From Carnobacterium_A antarcticum (GTDB lineage: Bacteria; Bacillota; Bacilli; Lactobacillales; Carnobacteriaceae), in assembly GCF_042658365.1 (NCBI RefSeq), contig NZ_JBHSQC010000005.1: DNA of 64,000 nt. One strand, written 5' to 3'. The translations under genes were made by a program, and so were the position numbers. Below the pieces are notes generated by a model. The model did no database searches. It was not told where the DNA came from and saw only the letters and a program-made list of their open reading frames with translations. Position 1 is the first letter of the stretch. Every line of letters begins with the position of its first letter. Below are positions 32,245 through 42,148 of the stretch, piece after piece.

Positions 32245-34085
32245 TCCCAATCATCCTCCTCATAAGGGAGATACGGCAACGAAACATAAAAGGTTGTCCC
32301 TTTTCCTTCGATGCTGTCTACCCAAATTTTTCCGCCATGTCGTTGAATCACTTCTTTAGAAATGGCTAGACCCAGACCTGTTCCGCCCATCGAACGTGCT
32401 CTGGCCTTATCTACTCGATAAAAGCGGTCAAAGACATGCGGCAAGTCTTTCCTTGGTATTCCCATTCCTTGATCAGAAACGCTGATAACGACGCTATTAT
32501 GCGTTTCCTGCAGCCGACAAGTGATCGTTCCGCCGTCCGGCGAATATTTAATAGCATTATTCATAATGTTATCAAATACTTGCATCATTTTATCCGTATC
32601 TATTTCGGCCCAAATCTGACGATTGGTAAATTCGCGTTTGATTGAAAAGGCCTTTTTAGGTTTATCCGAAGATTGGATCATCATATCAAAGCGATCCAGT
32701 ACGTGGCTCATCAATTCATTGATATTGATGTACTCCAATTCCAATTCGCTATTGCCTGCATCCATTCTTGATAAGTTCAATAAATCAGAAATCATACGAA
32801 TCATGCGATCGGTCTCTTCTTGCGTAACTTGCAGAAAATTCGGTGCGATCTCAGGATCTTTCCAAGCCCCATCGATCAGAGCTTCCAGATAGCTCCGCAT
32901 GCTGGTTAATGGTGTTCTTAACTCGTGTGAAACATTCGAGACAAAGTCTCTGCGTTCCCGTTCTATTTTCTCTTGTTCCGTTACATCATGCAAGACGCAG
33001 ACGATTCCGCTGATAAAACCCGTTTCTCTTTGGATCAAAGAAAATCCTCCTTGCAAAATCAAGGGGTTTTCAGGCGTTGAAAAATTAAAAGATAACTCTT
33101 CTTCATTTTCTAATAATTTACGCAATGAAAATTCTTTTTCTTTTTTCAGAACTTCCAGAATGGATCGGCCAATCGCTGTTTCTTGCGTAACATTTAGCAT
33201 CTCCATGGCCATCTCGTTGATGATCACAATTTTCCCTCTGCGGTCAGTGGCGATAACGCCATCTGTCATGTGGGTCAAGACACTGTTTAATCTTCTTCTC
33301 TCTGCTTCTGTTGATTCCTGTGCTTCTTCTACTTTGATGGAAAGGTCATTGATCGCTAAAGACAATTGTCCCAACTCATCCTCACTGTAAATTTTTACTT
33401 GTCCAGAATAATTGCCTTCTGCCATTTGAATAGTTTGGTGAGTCATTTCAGTGATTGGTTTAGTGATTGCTCGCGAAATAAATAAAGCCAGCAATACTGT
33501 CAGACCCATAGAAATAAGCGAAGCATTTAAAAAGATGATCGTAATTTCTTCAATTTGTTGATAAACACTTTCAATATTGGTTTTTAATGAAATGACGCCT
33601 AATACTTCATTAGAGCCGTCATTCGCTATAATTGGAGAAACCAACTTCCAGATTCGGTCGTTGGTTGTTTGATCCGTATATTGACTTGTGGTTTTACTGC
33701 TTAACAATAAAGCTTGATGAACATCACGATCTTTCGATTTCATGCCGACAACCGATTGATTCGTTGTGTCGCTTGTTCCTAAAATGTAGTGTTGTGGATT
33801 GATGACTTGGGCTTCTAGTACACCATTTCCTGAAAAATCTCCTAACAACCTTCCAATTTCTTCATTCAAATTCCGATTTTCTTTGTCTACTAACAGAGGT
33901 TGCAACGTATTGTCCAAAAATCCTACTTGAAGTCTGCGTTCCTCTTGAAAGTTATCAATCAATTGTGTTTCTAATTGTCTAACAAAATAGGCTCCTATCA
34001 ATTCTAAGGCAACCAATAATAAAACAATGAACACGAAGACAATTTTAAAATCGATCGATTGAAAAAACCCAATTTTTTTCTTCAT
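32241..34085 (-). CDS. walK: WalK (VicK/YycG) sensor histidine kinase
   Basis: A 614-residue essential-type sensor kinase for cell-wall metabolism. Domain order: membrane helix 1 (about 12-35), extracytoplasmic Cache-like domain (36-180), membrane helix 2 (183-204), HAMP (205-257), PAS (about 262-370), HisKA with phospho-His387 in FVSNVSHELRTPLTS, and HATPase (N box NIMNNAIKYSP, G1 DQGMGI, G2 GGTGLGL). Unlike streptococcal VicK it keeps the large external domain, as in Bacillus and Enterococcus. It is 6 bases downstream of walR. Confidence 0.97.
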   Translation of the reverse strand: MKKKIGFFQSIDFKIVFVFIVLLLVALELIGAYFVRQLETQLIDNFQEERRLQVGFLDNTLQPLLVDKENRNLNEEIGRLLGDFSGNGVLEAQVINPQHYILGTSDTTNQSVVGMKSKDRDVHQALLLSSKTTSQYTDQTTNDRIWKLVSPIIANDGSNEVLGVISLKTNIESVYQQIEEITIIFLNASLISMGLTVLLALFISRAITKPITEMTHQTIQMAEGNYSGQVKIYSEDELGQLSLAINDLSIKVEEAQESTEAERRRLNSVLTHMTDGVIATDRRGKIVIINEMAMEMLNVTQETAIGRSILEVLKKEKEFSLRKLLENEEELSFNFSTPENPLILQGGFSLIQRETGFISGIVCVLHDVTEQEKIERERRDFVSNVSHELRTPLTSMRSYLEALIDGAWKDPEIAPNFLQVTQEETDRMIRMISDLLNLSRMDAGNSELELEYININELMSHVLDRFDMMIQSSDKPKKAFSIKREFTNRQIWAEIDTDKMMQVFDNIMNNAIKYSPDGGTITCRLQETHNSVVISVSDQGMGIPRKDLPHVFDRFYRVDKARARSMGGTGLGLAISKEVIQRHGGKIWVDSIEGKGTTFYVSLPYLPYEEDDWE

Positions 34086-34091
34086 GAACTT

Positions 34092-34799
34092 CTACTCCTG
34101 TTCAGGGTTTCTTAAATAATAACCAACGCCACGTCTTGTAACTAACCAAGCCGGATGGCTAGGACTATCTTCAATTTTTTCTCTTAATCTTCTGACTGTT
34201 ACGTCGACCGTTCGAACATCTCCGAAATAGTCATAACCCCAGACGGTCTGCAACAAATGTTCTCTGGTCATTACTTGTCCTAAATGTCTCGCTAAATAAT
34301 GCAGCAGTTCAAATTCCCGGTGAGTCAATTCAATTGTTTCGCCTCTTTTTGAGACAATATAAGCATCCGGGTGAACGGTTAATGCCCCAACTTCAATGTC
34401 GTTTGTTTCTTCTTCTTCTACAACTGCTGCTTTTGCATTTCCATGTCGTCTCAAGTTAGCTTTTACACGTGCAACCAATTCTCGATTCGAAAACGGTTTG
34501 GTTACATAATCGTCTGCACCCAATTCTAACCCTAGTACTTTATCAATTTCTGAATCTTTAGCCGTTACCATGATAATTGGCATATCGTGCGTTTTACGTA
34601 TCTCGCGACACACTTCCAACCCATCGATTTTAGGCAGCATCAAATCCAATATAATTAAATCCGGTTCAACTTCTTCAACTTTTTCGAGGGCTTCTTCACC
34701 ATCATAAGCCGTATATACATCGTAACCTTCTTTTGTTAAATTAAATTTCACTATATCTGAGATTGGTTTTTCATCGTCTACTACTAATACTTTTTTCAA
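34092..34799 (-). CDS. walR: WalR (VicR/YycF) response regulator
   Basis: A 235-residue OmpR-family regulator: receiver domain with acidic pair D8/D9, phospho-Asp52 (ILDLMLPKIDG) and Lys in VTKPF, then a winged-helix DNA-binding domain (VWGYDYFGDVRTVDVTVRRLREKIE). It controls autolysins and cell-wall turnover genes. The start is TTG with GGAGG seven bases upstream. First gene of walRKHI. Confidence 0.97.
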   Translation of the reverse strand: MKKVLVVDDEKPISDIVKFNLTKEGYDVYTAYDGEEALEKVEEVEPDLIILDLMLPKIDGLEVCREIRKTHDMPIIMVTAKDSEIDKVLGLELGADDYVTKPFSNRELVARVKANLRRHGNAKAAVVEEEETNDIEVGALTVHPDAYIVSKRGETIELTHREFELLHYLARHLGQVMTREHLLQTVWGYDYFGDVRTVDVTVRRLREKIEDSPSHPAWLVTRRGVGYYLRNPEQE

Positions 34800-34980
34800 T
34801 TTAAACCCTCCTTAGAGTTTTAAGCTCTCACATAAAGGCACATTACTTCCATTGTATCCTTTCATTATACCCAACCTAAGAACGAAGTGCAAAAAAATTA
34901 GAGAAATGGCTTTCACTCTCTAATTTAGGACAGCTGGATTATTTTGCTCCAGTAGTGTGTTCAATTGTTCTTTTGGGACA

Positions 34981-35011
34981 AATAGGCCTGAAAAAATCTG
35001 ATCTTTCAGGC
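34981..35011 (-). terminator. Probable terminator of the EIIA gene
   Basis: GCCTGAAA and TTTCAGGC flank a loop; minus-strand tail only moderately T-rich. Confidence 0.55.
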
Positions 35012-35026
35012 TGCTGAGCTCTTCTA

Positions 35027-35548
35027 TCATTTATCTGGACTTTTCAAAACCACTAACGCAAGCGTTTCTCCTGCAACAGCATGTTCCTCTTGATTTAATT
35101 CATAATGATAAAGAGAGCTGCATCCATTGATAACGACCACTGAAGTAGTCGTCTTGCAGCCTTGACTGATGAGGTAATCAAAGTCTACGGTAACTAAGGG
35201 CTCTCCTTGTTTAACCATCATACCTTCTTTTAATGAACTTACAAAGCCTTCTCCATTTAAAGTAACGGTCTCTAATCCAACATGAACCAAAACTTCTATC
35301 CCTTTATCCGTCACGATACCATAAGCGTGTAAGGCACCAGCAACTTGAAATAATCTGCCGCTAACTGGAGCAAGCACGATGTTCGATGTCGGTTCCATGG
35401 CGAAACCGTCTCCCATCATTTTCTCAGAAAAGACCGGATCAGCTACGCTCTCGATTGAGATGATTTTTCCATCTGTTACCGCAAATAATTCTGTTCTTAG
35501 CACTTGGTTTGGGTTTGCTTGTTCATTTTGATTTGAAAATGCGTCCAA
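35027..35548 (-). CDS. Stand-alone PTS glucose-type EIIA protein
   Basis: A 173-residue free EIIA of the glucose family. Core residues: DPVFSEKMMGDGFAMEP, His74 (LHAYG) and phosphorylated His89 (VLVHVGLET), then GMMVKQGEPLVTVD. It is a clear paralogue of the N-terminal domain of the PTS permease at 9714 (shared DPVFS.KMMGDGFA motif). It probably phosphorylates one or several EIIBC permeases that lack an own EIIA, and could regulate by inducer exclusion. The TTG start has AGGAGG 13 bases upstream. It does not sit with an EIIBC gene. Confidence 0.9.
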   Translation of the reverse strand: MDAFSNQNEQANPNQVLRTELFAVTDGKIISIESVADPVFSEKMMGDGFAMEPTSNIVLAPVSGRLFQVAGALHAYGIVTDKGIEVLVHVGLETVTLNGEGFVSSLKEGMMVKQGEPLVTVDFDYLISQGCKTTTSVVVINGCSSLYHYELNQEEHAVAGETLALVVLKSPDK

Positions 35549-35802
35549 TTTTAGCTCTCCTCCTAACTTCCCTACCTTGTTTCATTGTATTCTCCATTGT
35601 TGTACCGTATGTTTTATTTACCTTTTATTGTAACTGATAATGGCGCGTTTGACTACACGTTCAAAAAAACGTTCTTTCCTTTGACAAATAAAGCTAAAAG
35701 CAAGGAGAATACGATTTCATATTATTTGGAAATTCCTTGCTTTAATGGTATTCTATAGACACTAAACGGTGTTTTTACTTTAGAAGGGAGCGTGAAAATG
35801 AC

Positions 35803-36249
35803 ATGTCAGGTGGAATCATTGCAGTTGTCATTGTTGGTTTAGCTTTGATCGCGTTAATTGTATTTGGAATAATTTTCGGAAAAAAAGTTTCCAGTCTAAT
35901 GAAAGCTGCAGAAAAAACCGCAACGAATGCCCAAGATAAGATTGATTTTTTCACGAGAGAAGCAGATGCAATAAAGAACAAAATAGATCAGTTAACACAG
36001 GAGGTTAATGGAATGACTACAGAAGTTAATGATAAAATGAAAAATATTGATTATTTTTCTCAATCGATCACCGATTTTCAAAATGCTCTTGACGAATTGA
36101 AACAATCAGGTACAGATGCAGTTTCTCAATTTTTTGGCTCTTCTAGCAAAAAAAACAGCAGTCTTCCAACTTTCTCATTGCTTAAAAAAACAGCAGTAAG
36201 GCTGTTTAAAAAGAAAAGTTCGAAAGAAACAAACGTTGATTTTAATTAA
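35803..36249 (+). CDS. DUF948 membrane-anchored coiled-coil protein
   Basis: A 148-residue protein: one N-terminal membrane helix (about 4-27), then a long coiled coil (30-110) and a basic tail (LFKKKSSKE). DUF948 proteins often precede a YtxH protein, as here (gap 29 bases). Role unknown, probably envelope stress. GAAGGGAGCGTGAAAATGAC precedes the ATG. Confidence 0.85.
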   Translation: MSGGIIAVVIVGLALIALIVFGIIFGKKVSSLMKAAEKTATNAQDKIDFFTREADAIKNKIDQLTQEVNGMTTEVNDKMKNIDYFSQSITDFQNALDELKQSGTDAVSQFFGSSSKKNSSLPTFSLLKKTAVRLFKKKSSKETNVDFN

Positions 36250-36278
36250 AAAATACATTTTTGAAGGAGAATTTAAAC

Positions 36279-36704
36279 ATGTCTAAAAACAATTTCATGG
36301 GAACTTTATTTGTAGGTACAGCTGCTGCTATTACGGCTTTGCTCTTTGCTCCAAAATCAGGACGAGAGCTACGTGCAGATCTAAAAAAAGAAGCACTTTC
36401 GCTACAAGAACAGGCGATGGATAAAGTTAACCAATTCACTGATGAAATAAAAGAAACGTATCACGAAGTTGAAGAAGAAATCAATTATACAAATCCTGAT
36501 TTAGCAGAAACGATGGAAAATATTGAAGATGATTTGTACACAACGAATGTCAAGACACATGGTTCTGACGTTGTTCTTCATTCAAGCAACCTTAAAGAAG
36601 AAGACACAACTACTGCGCCAGACCAAGAATATCCGCCGATTGAAGATTTAGAAACACCAATGCCGACAGATTTCAAAATCGATGACAAACGTGGACAAAT
36701 CTAA
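36279..36704 (+). CDS. YtxH-domain general stress protein
   Basis: A 141-residue protein with the YtxH N-terminus FMGTLFVGTAAAITALLFAPKSGRELR: a glycine/alanine-rich membrane helix followed by the APKSGRELR motif, then an acidic helical tail ending with GQI. The family is induced by general stress. AAGGAG lies nine bases before this ATG; an upstream TTG overlaps that site. Operon with DUF948. Confidence 0.88.
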   Translation: MSKNNFMGTLFVGTAAAITALLFAPKSGRELRADLKKEALSLQEQAMDKVNQFTDEIKETYHEVEEEINYTNPDLAETMENIEDDLYTTNVKTHGSDVVLHSSNLKEEDTTTAPDQEYPPIEDLETPMPTDFKIDDKRGQI

Positions 36705-36733
36705 ACAAACATTCTCATTAAACAATTAAAAAA

Positions 36734-36777
36734 ATAGGATTCCAACAGTTAGTTACGCTGTTGGAATCCTATTTTTA
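36734..36777. terminator. Shared terminator of ytxH and amylase genes
   Basis: AGGATTCCAACAG and CTGTTGGAATCCT with loop TTAGTTACG, T-run on plus, A-run upstream for the minus gene. Confidence 0.88.
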
Positions 36778-38262
36778 CTTTTCTTCCGCTGCTTCTTCTG
36801 GCTTTACGCCTTCTTTTGCCCAAACGGAAATCGATCCGGCTTGGACTAAAAAATACCCATTCCCGTTTTCATCAATAACTACTTTTTCTTCATGATTTCC
36901 AGTATAATCCGCGAAGGTTTCCCCGGCATGTTGTTTGCCCATCTGCATCTCTTTATAACCTGCTTCTCCATTTGACAGCACCACTGCGCAGCCATAAGGG
37001 TGTTGTTCATTCCCTAAACGCGTCCAGCCAATACAATTAGGGTGATCAAAGTAATCGACTTGCTCGCCATAAGCATGATGAGTCCGAATATATAACAGCT
37101 TATCAATCATCTCTTGTTGTGGAGCTATAGGGTTCTCTCCTTGTATCCCATAATAATCCCCATAAAATAAACAAGGATACCCTTCTGCACGCAATAAAAT
37201 GACACCATAGGCCAGAGGTTTAAACCAAGATTCAACAAAAGACTCCAACGATTGACCAGGCTGTGAATCATGGTTATCGACAAATGTCACCGAATACGAA
37301 GAATTTTTTTTCATCAATGTAGCATCAAATAGCTGGCATAAATCGTATTCATTTCCTGATTTTGATGCTTGTTCTAGGTTAGTATGCAACCCCACATCAA
37401 CTAATGCCAAATTGAAGTCTTGGTCTTCCAAATAACCTTCTACACTTTCATAAGCTGAATCCCAGTATTCACCGACCACAAAAAATTGTTCGCCAAATTC
37501 ATTTCGAATCGTTTTAACTAGATCGTATATAAAGTTCTCGTTAATGTGCTTCACAGCATCCAACCGGAACCCATCGACACCTGTTTCTTCTATGAACCAC
37601 TTGGCCCATTTTTTAGTTTCCTCAATGACTCCTGGATGTGCATAATCGATATCTGCATACATTAAATAATCATAATTACCATATTCGTTGTTTACTTTGT
37701 CGTCATTGGCCCAACCTTTATTTTCGCCTTCAATACGATAGATTGCTTTTTTCCCATTCTCTTGATTGTAATCAATTCCTGAAAAATGGACCCATGACCA
37801 CTGAAAATCAGAATAAGTGCCTTTTCTGCCTGGGAAAGTAAATTTTGTCCATCCTTCAATTTCATAAGGTTCGCTTATCGTTTGATTACGATCATCCGGA
37901 TTCACTTCGCTGGCCATAAAACGTTCTGTTTCATCTGCCCCGGCTTTATGGTTCAATACGATATCCGCATAAACTTGAATGTCATATTTATGTAGCTCAT
38001 CAACCGCAGCTTTTAATTCTTTTTTCGTTCCATATTTGGTTCGAATAGCGTCTTTTTGATCAAATTCGCCTAAATCATACAAGTCATAAATACCATAGCC
38101 TACATCATTGATGCCCGTTGCTTTAAAACAAGGCGGGATCCAAACACCTGTCACACCCATTTTACTTAGGTGTTCTGCATCTGCTTTTAACCGTTCCCAA
38201 TGTTTTCCGTCTGCTTCCAAATGCCATTCAAAATATTGCATCATAATCCCATTCTCTTTCAT
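36775..38262 (-). CDS. Cytosolic alpha-amylase (GH13)
   Basis: A 495-residue glycoside hydrolase 13 enzyme of the liquefying type. Nucleophile Asp lies in GFRLDAVKH, the acid/base Glu in VVGEYWD and the third carboxylate in FVDNHDS; VYADIVLNHKAG is the first GH13 region. There is no signal peptide, so it works inside the cell on maltodextrin or glycogen-like substrates. GGGAGTGCAAC precedes the ATG at 38262 (an earlier ATG at 38280 is weaker). No cre site was found upstream. Confidence 0.92.
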   Translation of the reverse strand: MKENGIMMQYFEWHLEADGKHWERLKADAEHLSKMGVTGVWIPPCFKATGINDVGYGIYDLYDLGEFDQKDAIRTKYGTKKELKAAVDELHKYDIQVYADIVLNHKAGADETERFMASEVNPDDRNQTISEPYEIEGWTKFTFPGRKGTYSDFQWSWVHFSGIDYNQENGKKAIYRIEGENKGWANDDKVNNEYGNYDYLMYADIDYAHPGVIEETKKWAKWFIEETGVDGFRLDAVKHINENFIYDLVKTIRNEFGEQFFVVGEYWDSAYESVEGYLEDQDFNLALVDVGLHTNLEQASKSGNEYDLCQLFDATLMKKNSSYSVTFVDNHDSQPGQSLESFVESWFKPLAYGVILLRAEGYPCLFYGDYYGIQGENPIAPQQEMIDKLLYIRTHHAYGEQVDYFDHPNCIGWTRLGNEQHPYGCAVVLSNGEAGYKEMQMGKQHAGETFADYTGNHEEKVVIDENGNGYFLVQAGSISVWAKEGVKPEEAAEEK

Positions 38263-38851
38263 GTTGCACTCCCTTTCCAAATTGTTTTATTTTCGAAATG
38301 TTCTTTAAGTAAATAGTACTGGCTATTGCTCTTTTTAGCAATTTTTAAGCCATTCTTGCTTGGTGAAACCAAACTTATTCTCAAAATCGGTAAAAGTTTA
38401 AAAAGCACGTTTTTCTCTTTATTCCTACCACTTCTAATATGGGTTGCTTTTCGTTTGGTTTTTCTTATAGTGAAATTTTCGAAATCGAAATTTTTCTGAT
38501 CAACTAGTAATCTCCTTCATCATGCAAACTCATTTTTGAGAAAAATGATAAGGGAAATACCTTCTAATGACGCACCGATAGCCGTTTCTTATATTATTAT
38601 GAGCTGGGCAGGTTCACCCTAACAAGTCGCTAATATTTTATTACCCGTTTGTTAGGCAGAGAGCTGATTGCTCACAATGGGTTACGGTTTTCCTATTAAA
38701 TTGTGACCTACCCACTAATCTAGGACCCAAGAGGGTATCCCCAAAAAATAGTTTTGATATAAAAAGCGGTTATTTAATTTAAGTCATATCATTCGACTCT
38801 TTAATAAGCGAATAGTATAGTAAGGTTAATAAACGAAGGAGGGAAATAACA
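38263..38851. other. Long intergenic region with structured segment
   Basis: 590 bases without a gene. The part near 38263-38500 holds the promoter of the amylase gene, not resolved. The part at 38552-38744 shows nested inverted repeats (see the ncRNA entry). Ribosome site for the DUF378 gene is at 38838. Confidence 0.5.
38552..38744. ncRNA. Candidate structured RNA (strand undecided)
   Basis: The ends GGGAaaTACC (38552-38561) and GGTATCCC (38734-38741) pair, closing about 190 bases. Inside are CCTAACAA/TTTGTTAGG (38618-38625 and 38647-38655) and TCACAAT/ATTGTGA (38672-38678 and 38699-38705). A local hairpin GGACCC-AAGA-GGGTATCC (38724-38741) competes with the closing stem, as in riboswitch-like switches. 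It matches no riboswitch consensus I know. No folding was run. Confidence 0.3.
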
Positions 38852-39067
38852 ATGAAAACATTAGACAGTGTTGCTTTAGGCCTATTGATCGTTGGTGGAT
38901 TAAACTGGCTGTTAGTTGGACTTTTCGAATTTGATCTTGTAGCTATGATTTTTGGTGGACAAACTGCAATTCTTTCAAAAATCATTTACGTAATTGTTGG
39001 CTTGTGTGCATTATATGCTTTAAAGTTCTTCCCCTTAATTTCGAATTCGGATCGCAGAAATAGATAA
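38852..39067 (+). CDS. DUF378 small membrane protein
   Basis: A 71-residue protein with two membrane helices (about 5-30 and 41-61) and the DUF378 pattern VGGLNWLLVGLF. Found widely in Firmicutes; function unknown. Strong ribosome site AAGGAGGGAAATAACA. Confidence 0.85.
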   Translation: MKTLDSVALGLLIVGGLNWLLVGLFEFDLVAMIFGGQTAILSKIIYVIVGLCALYALKFFPLISNSDRRNR

Positions 39068-39075
39068 GTCTAGTT

Positions 39076-39115
39076 AAAAACAGGAGTTGGGATATAATCC
39101 CAACTCCTGTTTTTA
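39076..39115. terminator. Terminator after DUF378 gene
   Basis: AAAAACAGGAGTTGGGAT and ATCCCAACTCCTGTTTTT form a near-perfect palindrome with loop AT-AA. Confidence 0.85.
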
Positions 39116-39176
39116 ACTGTTTCATTCTTTTTCCTAGATTTCAAAAAGCAATAATAAACTTCGTTTTTAAAAAAAC

Positions 39177-39992
39177 TTATCCTAAGGCTACATCAAGAAT
39201 CATCATGATCGTAAACCCAATCATCAACCACATAGATGCTAAGTCCTTATTGCCATTTTCTTGCGAGCCTGGAATAACTTCTTCAGCTACGACAAAAATC
39301 ATCGCGCCTGCAGCGAAACTTAAAGCAAATGGAAGAAGAGGCTGCATTAAGGTTACAGCTGCTACACCTATCAGAGCTGCAATAGGTTCAACAACTCCCG
39401 AGAGTTGTCCATAATAAAAACTTTTCCAGCGGGATAAGCCGTCTCGTCTAAGCGGCATCGAAACTGCTGTGCCTTCCGGGAAATTTTGAATGCCCATCCC
39501 GATAGCTAAAGCAGTTGCTCCAGCTATCGAAGCTTCAGGGTTTCCAGTTGCGACAGATCCAAACGCCACCCCTACTGCAAGCCCTTCTGGGATATTGTGC
39601 ATCGTGATCGCTAAAACTAATAATGTGCTTCTGTGCCTCTTATATGGCTGAATTCCTTCAGCTTCGGCACGCGGCGTGTTGGGATGTAAATGCGGAATGA
39701 CTTTATCTACTCCCCATAAAAAGAGGCCTCCTGACATAAAACCAACTGCCGCTGGAAACCAAGATGGAAAGGGTCCGCTTTCTGCCATAGATAAGGCTGG
39801 TGCTAAAAGAGACCAAAAACTTGCGGCGATCATAACTCCGCCAGCAAAACCAAGCATCCCGTCCATTAATTTTTGATTCACTTTTTTTGTCGTAAACACA
39901 AGGGCTGCTCCAAGAGCTGTCATTCCCCAAGTAAAGAAAGTCGCAAGTAACGTTTGCATTACGGGACTCAGTGAGCTTATGTATTGAATCAA
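39177..39992 (-). CDS. ZIP-family metal transporter
   Basis: A 271-residue polytopic protein of the ZIP (GufA) family with eight membrane segments. The metal-binding motifs HNIPEGLAVGVAFG (helix IV) and EGTAVSMPLRR (helix V) are complete. It should bring zinc or another divalent metal into the cytosol; specificity is unknown. The TTG start lies seven bases after GGAGG. Monocistronic, no Zur/Fur box recognised. Confidence 0.92.
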   Translation of the reverse strand: MIQYISSLSPVMQTLLATFFTWGMTALGAALVFTTKKVNQKLMDGMLGFAGGVMIAASFWSLLAPALSMAESGPFPSWFPAAVGFMSGGLFLWGVDKVIPHLHPNTPRAEAEGIQPYKRHRSTLLVLAITMHNIPEGLAVGVAFGSVATGNPEASIAGATALAIGMGIQNFPEGTAVSMPLRRDGLSRWKSFYYGQLSGVVEPIAALIGVAAVTLMQPLLPFALSFAAGAMIFVVAEEVIPGSQENGNKDLASMWLMIGFTIMMILDVALG

Positions 39993-40170
39993 CTATTTCC
40001 CTCCTATTCTTTTTTTTCATATAAAATAGTTTTCTAACTGACTGATCACTTTCTTCAAATAAAAGTGTTTTTTTGCTGTTATAACCAGATAAAGGAGGAA
40101 AGCAAGAACAACGCTCTTTGCTTATCCCCTTATTATTCTATCTTTTTTAGGCAACACTGCCAAATATTAT

Positions 40171-40581
40171 TTAAATCAATGGTTTTTTCTCTGGAGAATT
40201 TTTTTGCATTTCTTTAGCATCATCCACGACAATCAAAATTCTGCCTTTTTCCAGCTCGTTTTTATAATCTAAATCGCTAGCGACGTCATCGGACACACCA
40301 TATTCAGCTAACGGGTTTCCTACAGAATTTCCCTTTTCATAGTCTTTCACTGTGAACACATCTTTGATTTTTTCCCAAACAGATTCTTCATCTTCGTGAT
40401 CTTCTTTTGTGGCATCAGCAGTCGACACTTTTGCTTCATTTAAATCTTTCAAATTAGGATTTTTATTTTGACCGGTAACAACAGTAATTTCATTTGCTGT
40501 ATAACCTTCTGATTTTAACTGGTTAACGGCCTCAAGTGTTTCTTGGGCATTATCGTAGATACCTTTTACCATCATGCTCAT
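40171..40581 (-). CDS. YflT-like general stress protein
   Basis: A 136-residue acidic protein with an N-terminal YflT (GS17M) domain (VKGIYDNAQETLEAVNQLKSEG) and a VDDAKEMQ C-terminus. The Bacillus homologue is a sigma-B-dependent stress protein; whether sigma-B exists here is not known. AGGAGG is eight bases upstream of the first ATG. Confidence 0.85.
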   Translation of the reverse strand: MSMMVKGIYDNAQETLEAVNQLKSEGYTANEITVVTGQNKNPNLKDLNEAKVSTADATKEDHEDEESVWEKIKDVFTVKDYEKGNSVGNPLAEYGVSDDVASDLDYKNELEKGRILIVVDDAKEMQKNSPEKKPLI

Positions 40582-40822
40582 TATGAACCCCTCCTATTTT
40601 CTCCACTTCATTGTGGTTGTTCTTCCACTACAAATAAAAGGGTACCGTTTTAACTAAAGCAAAACAATAAATATGCTTATTTCTAATTCGAGCTAACACA
40701 ATGACCGCAGTACTTTTTCATGTTGTTTCTCTCTGTAAAAGAAAACAAAAAAAAGACGCAACAAAACGTTTTCAAAATGCTTTCGCACCAACGTTTGTCC
40801 GTCTCGTGGGTTTGGCACCCAA

Positions 40823-40895
<73 letters not shown>

Positions 40896-41136
40896 TTATA
40901 TCGATCATGTCCATCTATAAGAATAATTTTAACACAACAATTGCTACTTGCGCAAGGTATCCTTTAATTATTTTTCGTTGTTCCGCTTAAAAAATTATGG
41001 TCCAGGCCATTTATAGAGTGATCTTTGAATTAAAAAACGTAGAATAGAGCAAAGAACATCTACTAATGAATTGTATTATATAAAAAATAGGAGCTGAGAC
41101 ATATGCCTCAACCCCTTAGTTTATAGTAAAGCTTAT

Positions 41137-41955
41137 TTATTTTGCACGAACATCTTCAATTGCATCAAGTTTTTTGACGTCTTCAGGAGTAATCTTGAAA
41201 TCAAGTTTGCTGTTTTCAATAATGCGCTCTTCATGCGTTGACTTTGGAAGAGGCAGCGTTTCGTGTTCTAAGCAGTAACGGATACATAATTGAGCTGGCG
41301 TTACACCATACTTTTCTGACATCTCTTTAATTTCAGGACTGTTCAAAATTTGCCCAGTTGCCAGAGGAGAATAGGCTTCAACGACGATATCGTGTTCTTT
41401 ACAGTAAGCTAACAAACTTTTTTGATCGTGGCCAATGTAAAATGGTATTTGATTGACCATTGGTACGATCTCACAAGCATCGATGATAGCTTGGATATCG
41501 GATTTAGAAAAATTAGATACACCGATCGCGCGGATCTTGCCGTCATTATAAAGCTTTTCCATCGCTTTCCAAGTTTGAATATTTTCTTCGGTGCAATCTT
41601 TGCCTTTTTCGTCCCATGGCCATGGTGCATGAATAAGATAAAGATCCAAATAATCCACACCTAGATTGGTAATGGTTTCATTAAATGCTTCTAGTGTTTC
41701 TTGGTAACCTTTGATTTGTGCTGGAAGTTTACTCGTGATAAAAACTTTTTCACGGGCAATATCGAAATCTTTAATTGCTTTTCCAACGTTTTCTTCATTG
41801 CGATAAGCTAATGCCGTATCAATATGAGTATACCCGTTTTTAAGAGCCATCGTTACAGCATCATAAGCCTCTTCGTTTGGAATTTGCCATGTACCAAAAC
41901 CGATATTAGGAATTTCCACACCATTGTGAAATACGAATGTGTTTTCTTTCATCAT
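41137..41955 (-). CDS. Aldo/keto reductase
   Basis: A 272-residue NADPH-dependent reductase of the AKR5 type with catalytic tetrad Asp46, Tyr51, Lys76 and His109 and the cofactor-specificity end KSTHEERIIEN. It reduces aldehydes such as methylglyoxal or 2,5-diketogluconate-like substrates; no specific substrate is indicated. AGGAGGAAGCTCTAA precedes the first of two adjacent ATGs. Confidence 0.92.
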   Translation of the reverse strand: MMKENTFVFHNGVEIPNIGFGTWQIPNEEAYDAVTMALKNGYTHIDTALAYRNEENVGKAIKDFDIAREKVFITSKLPAQIKGYQETLEAFNETITNLGVDYLDLYLIHAPWPWDEKGKDCTEENIQTWKAMEKLYNDGKIRAIGVSNFSKSDIQAIIDACEIVPMVNQIPFYIGHDQKSLLAYCKEHDIVVEAYSPLATGQILNSPEIKEMSEKYGVTPAQLCIRYCLEHETLPLPKSTHEERIIENSKLDFKITPEDVKKLDAIEDVRAK

Positions 41956-42068
41956 TTAGAGCTTCCTCCTTATAGTTAACCTGAATACTTTTTAATTGTA
42001 TGCTAAATTCCAAAGAGAGTAAAATTTTTAGATTGCTTAGCTTTTTTAGCTGGTCCTGTAGAGAACAC

Positions 42069-42121
42069 AAAAAAACTAACCGAATCCTCACCGCTATTTT
42101 ACGAGAAAGGTTCGATTAGTT
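42069..42121 (-). terminator. Terminator of purA
   Basis: Minus strand AACTAATCGAACC...GGATTCGGTTAGTT followed by T7. Confidence 0.8.
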
Positions 42122-42148
42122 CTGATTCAGCATCGTTAACGTTAGCGG

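Noticed and set aside
32436..33390. Three open frames antisense to walK
   Set aside because: Shadows of a strongly coding gene; no family resemblance or start signals.
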